A DNA stretch of 64,000 bases. It comes from Crotophaga sulcirostris (lineage: Eukaryota > Chordata > Aves > Cuculiformes > Crotophagidae). Below the pieces are notes generated by a model. The model worked only from the letters and a program-made list of their open reading frames with translations, was not told the DNA's origin and did no database searches. The DNA is taken from NCBI GenBank assembly GCA_013397455.1, contig VYZB01000016.1, positions 2,071,179-2,135,178 on the forward strand, written 5' to 3'. The translations under genes and the position numbers were made by a program. Shown here piece by piece: positions 61,311 through 64,000 of the stretch (position 1 is the first letter of the stretch; each line of letters starts with the position of its first letter).

Positions 61311-61405
61311 TTATATAATTTATATGCTTATATATTTTATGATTTATATTCTATATATTTTACATTTAATATTATAATTTATGTATTTACTATATACTAA
61401 TAATA
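61311..61405. repeat. AT-rich low-complexity stretch
   Basis: About 95 bases of nearly pure A/T with repeated TTTATA/TATATT units. Open frames here are compositional. Confidence 0.75.
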
Positions 61406-62059
61406 TAAGGAGCATGCTATCTTTTTCCTTTATGGTTGTTCTCATTGAAGAATCTTCTCAATTGCCCATTTGTTGAAGGCCAAAGACTGTAAAACCAGCC
61501 ATTTGTATGTTTTCAGATGAACTGAAATCCTTAGGTGTATCTGACACTTCTATATTCACATATATCCTTCAGACTAGTCTCTGTCTATTGCATTAAGGGC
61601 AGGTGTACACATTTTTCTCTGTTGCCACCTAGTAAGCAAGGGTTAGAGTTCAACTTGTCCCAAATCAGCTTATCCTTCTACCGGGTAGTCAAAGCCCACT
61701 TACAAACACTCTGCCGCAGTTTTACATTTTTGCCTCCCACCAGCGTTCAAACCTGGGTGAATGTCTTTCTCTGTCAAAGCAGCAGTGGGAGGTGAAAATG
61801 AAAGTCCTTTTTTTCTTTCCCAGAGAAATTGGACTGTAAAAAGCTGTCAGTTTAAAAATGACATAGTGGCACAGCATTTCTATAAGGTGGCTCCTTTCAT
61901 TTTTGACTCCTGCTGTCTCTCTGACAGTTGAAGTTGCAGCAGGAGGTAAAAACTAAAATGAGCACTGCTGGCATTTGCCCTTGAGCACAAAATTAATAAT
62001 GGAAGAAACAGGACGACATCCAAAACCACCTCATATCAGATGTCAGCCAATGAGGTTTC

Positions 62060-62165
62060 AACACTTCCATAATAAGGTGACCAGAACGATGCCCATTATT
62101 CCAAATATGATCTTATTCTCTATTACTTGCCTGCTGCTGGATCTATTTTCTCCATTTTATATTTT
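62060..62165 (-). mobile_element. Possible highly diverged CR1/L2-type fragment
   Basis: Plus-strand AAGGTGACCAGAACGATGCC, then ATTATTCCAAATATGATCTTA, recalls the antisense LINE phrase for 'gaccagaactgcacacagtattccaggtgtggtct'. The similarity is short and imperfect, so this is a weak call. Confidence 0.35.
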
Positions 62166-64000
62166 TATTCCTTGCTTTGTGGGTTATAGAATATTTTAAA
62201 TTCTATTAAGCTGTATGCTATGACTTTATAAGTTCCCCCCCTCTGCACCCTAGATCTGGTCAAAATTTTATGGATGTTGTCTTTTCTCAAGCTTTATACC
62301 TCTCAACCTTTCTACATAAATTTTACCTTTCAAATCACTGTTTGAAATATTCTACTATGTTCTGCTATGTTCTGTCCATATATATAAACAAAACTCAGAA
62401 TGTAATATTTGATAACTTTTAGAGTAAACAACCACAGTGTCAAAAAGCTGAGATGATTTTTATTCTTGAAAACTCAGGAGTGGAACATTTCCTGCCATCA
62501 TTAAGAAAAAAAAAGTAGTTTTTGGGTGACTGAGAGAAGGAAGAGGACTCAAAATCCTTCAAGTAAGGTAGGTTTCTTTCTTAAAAGACTCAGTGGTGTG
62601 TGCAAATCTTACCAAAACTAACATAAGCAGGGACAAATTCTCTGTTAGAAATGGAGCACAAGTGTAGTTCCTTCTGAGGTAATTCAGTCATTTTCTCATT
62701 TTAGCAAAATTTTGGTGGTATGTACTTACTTACTTTTGACTGTTCAGGAGCGCTAGTAGTTTGGAGTTGTGACTGTTGGCTTACGGGGATATGACATTCC
62801 TACTTTGCACAAAGTTGCACCATGTCATTTGGTTCTTCTGCAGAGCTTAGCTTTGAAGGTGGCCTGTGATTGCAGCATGCCTAAGTTTCCTTAACATAAA
62901 TTATTTACACTTTTCTGTATTATATACATTTCCTGCTACCTTCTTGCTTCCTGCTTTGCTACTGCCTTTATTGACATACAGTTTTTGGTTGAGAGATGAA
63001 GAAAGAGAGCAGACTTTCAGCAAACCAGTGATGTGGATAGTTCTCAAGTGCTGACAAACACTCAAAATAAACACATTGTAAAGAAAGCATTTTATTTTTT
63101 CATGTACCTTTGCTTTCATCCATTACACCAGCAATCTAGCCTACAACTTAAAACAGCTTTCATCTATTATTAGAGAATAATAATAATTCAAATACTTCAG
63201 CTGGTCCCATTGATCTCATTGAATTCAATATCTGCTAATGACAAAGAGAAGCTGAACTGGATAAACACTTCTAGTTTGTTACAATTGCCATTAGTGGTTC
63301 CTTCAATTTCTAAAAATCTTTTATTGTATGTTTTAAACTCTTGCACAATTTAGCTTTTATTCTTTTCATTTGATTTTTTCCTTGAGGCTTCTTTGCAAAC
63401 TTAATTCTATAATCCTTCTGTAATCTACCTTTTTATTCTCAGTTACTTTTTGTGCTTGCTTATTCATCAGTCTATTTTTCTCTAAAAGTTGTGGGAGAAG
63501 CCATAGGACAGTTGAACATATACTAATTATTTTGCATTCTCAATTACCTTGTCATACCCTTCCACTCTATTGCCCTATCCCATCCACTTCCCCCTGTGTT
63601 TCCCATGTTCCTTCAAGATTTATTCTGATTAGTTGTAGAGTTTTTATGTCCTCCTCTGTATGTCCATCATCCCACTTACAAACACAGATTGTTTATGATT
63701 ACTGTTGTCTCCTCCACCTTTGCTGTACATCCCTAAGCATATCTCTACTTTTCAAAATATAACCATGAACGCTTCCCAATTTTCTCTTTCAAGTTTTGTG
63801 TGCATTGTGTTATTCTTTCTGTATTTTATCCTCAACTGTTTTCCTGATTTTTCCTTCTGCTTAATGTTCTCCACTTCATGGTTTAGGTCGCTACTTGAAA
63901 TCTACATCACCCATAGGGGTTTTACCTTTTAACAACTCTTTTACATGTATTTTATATTGTCATATGTTGCGACTTGTCTATTAATATTTAGCTTCTTTTT

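Larger units (their letters stand above)
51691..64000. other. Gene desert, mostly featureless
   Basis: AT-rich sequence with simple repeats and one possible LINE remnant. In human the interval beyond AGA is also a long gene desert (established knowledge). No exon series could be assembled. Confidence 0.6.

Noticed and set aside
1..64000. CRISPR arrays, operons, prophage or bacterial features
   Set aside because: The window is vertebrate nuclear DNA with spliced genes. No direct-repeat array with regular spacers was seen, and no tRNA or rRNA gene was recognised.

Overview
This is vertebrate, almost certainly avian, nuclear DNA. Coding exons are small, have GT-AG introns and sit in AT-rich sequence. 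There are at least seven CR1 LINE fragments, whose 3' ends carry the avian CR1 octamer-type repeats. Two single-base ambiguities (N at 6449 and 11973) mark it as an assembled scaffold. I cannot name the species.

Layout. (1) 1-8333, plus strand: the last four coding exons of NEIL3, a DNA glycosylase, carrying the NZF finger, the linker and both C-terminal GRF zinc fingers; earlier exons lie outside the window. (2) 8334-23985: a 15.7 kb convergent intergenic interval holding most of the DNA-transposon material. It has a CR1 ORF2 fragment, two 200-bp hAT-type elements with 8-bp target duplications in opposite orientation, a CR1 3' end, and a full-length but dead mariner with TA duplications whose transposase remnant resembles Hsmar1. 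(3) 23986-37267, minus strand: the complete nine-exon AGA gene (aspartylglucosaminidase). Its exons join without frameshift into a 352-residue precursor with the catalytic Thr, the active-site residues and the paralogous cysteines in place. Three CR1 fragments sit in its introns. Exon 1 lies in a CpG island bracketed by two CR1 3' ends in opposite orientation. (4) 37.9-64 kb: a gene desert with no supportable protein-coding gene, containing one L2-like LINE fossil, a possible old CR1 remnant, simple repeats and one unexplained block of higher coding-like character near 46.8-47.5 kb.

The two genes are functionally unrelated. NEIL3 is nuclear and acts on DNA; AGA is lysosomal and degrades N-linked glycoproteins. 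Their tail-to-tail order matches the human 4q34 order (established knowledge), so this is a conserved syntenic block. I did not find a new biological system. The most unusual items are the mariner, the hAT pair and the inverted CR1 pair around the AGA promoter.
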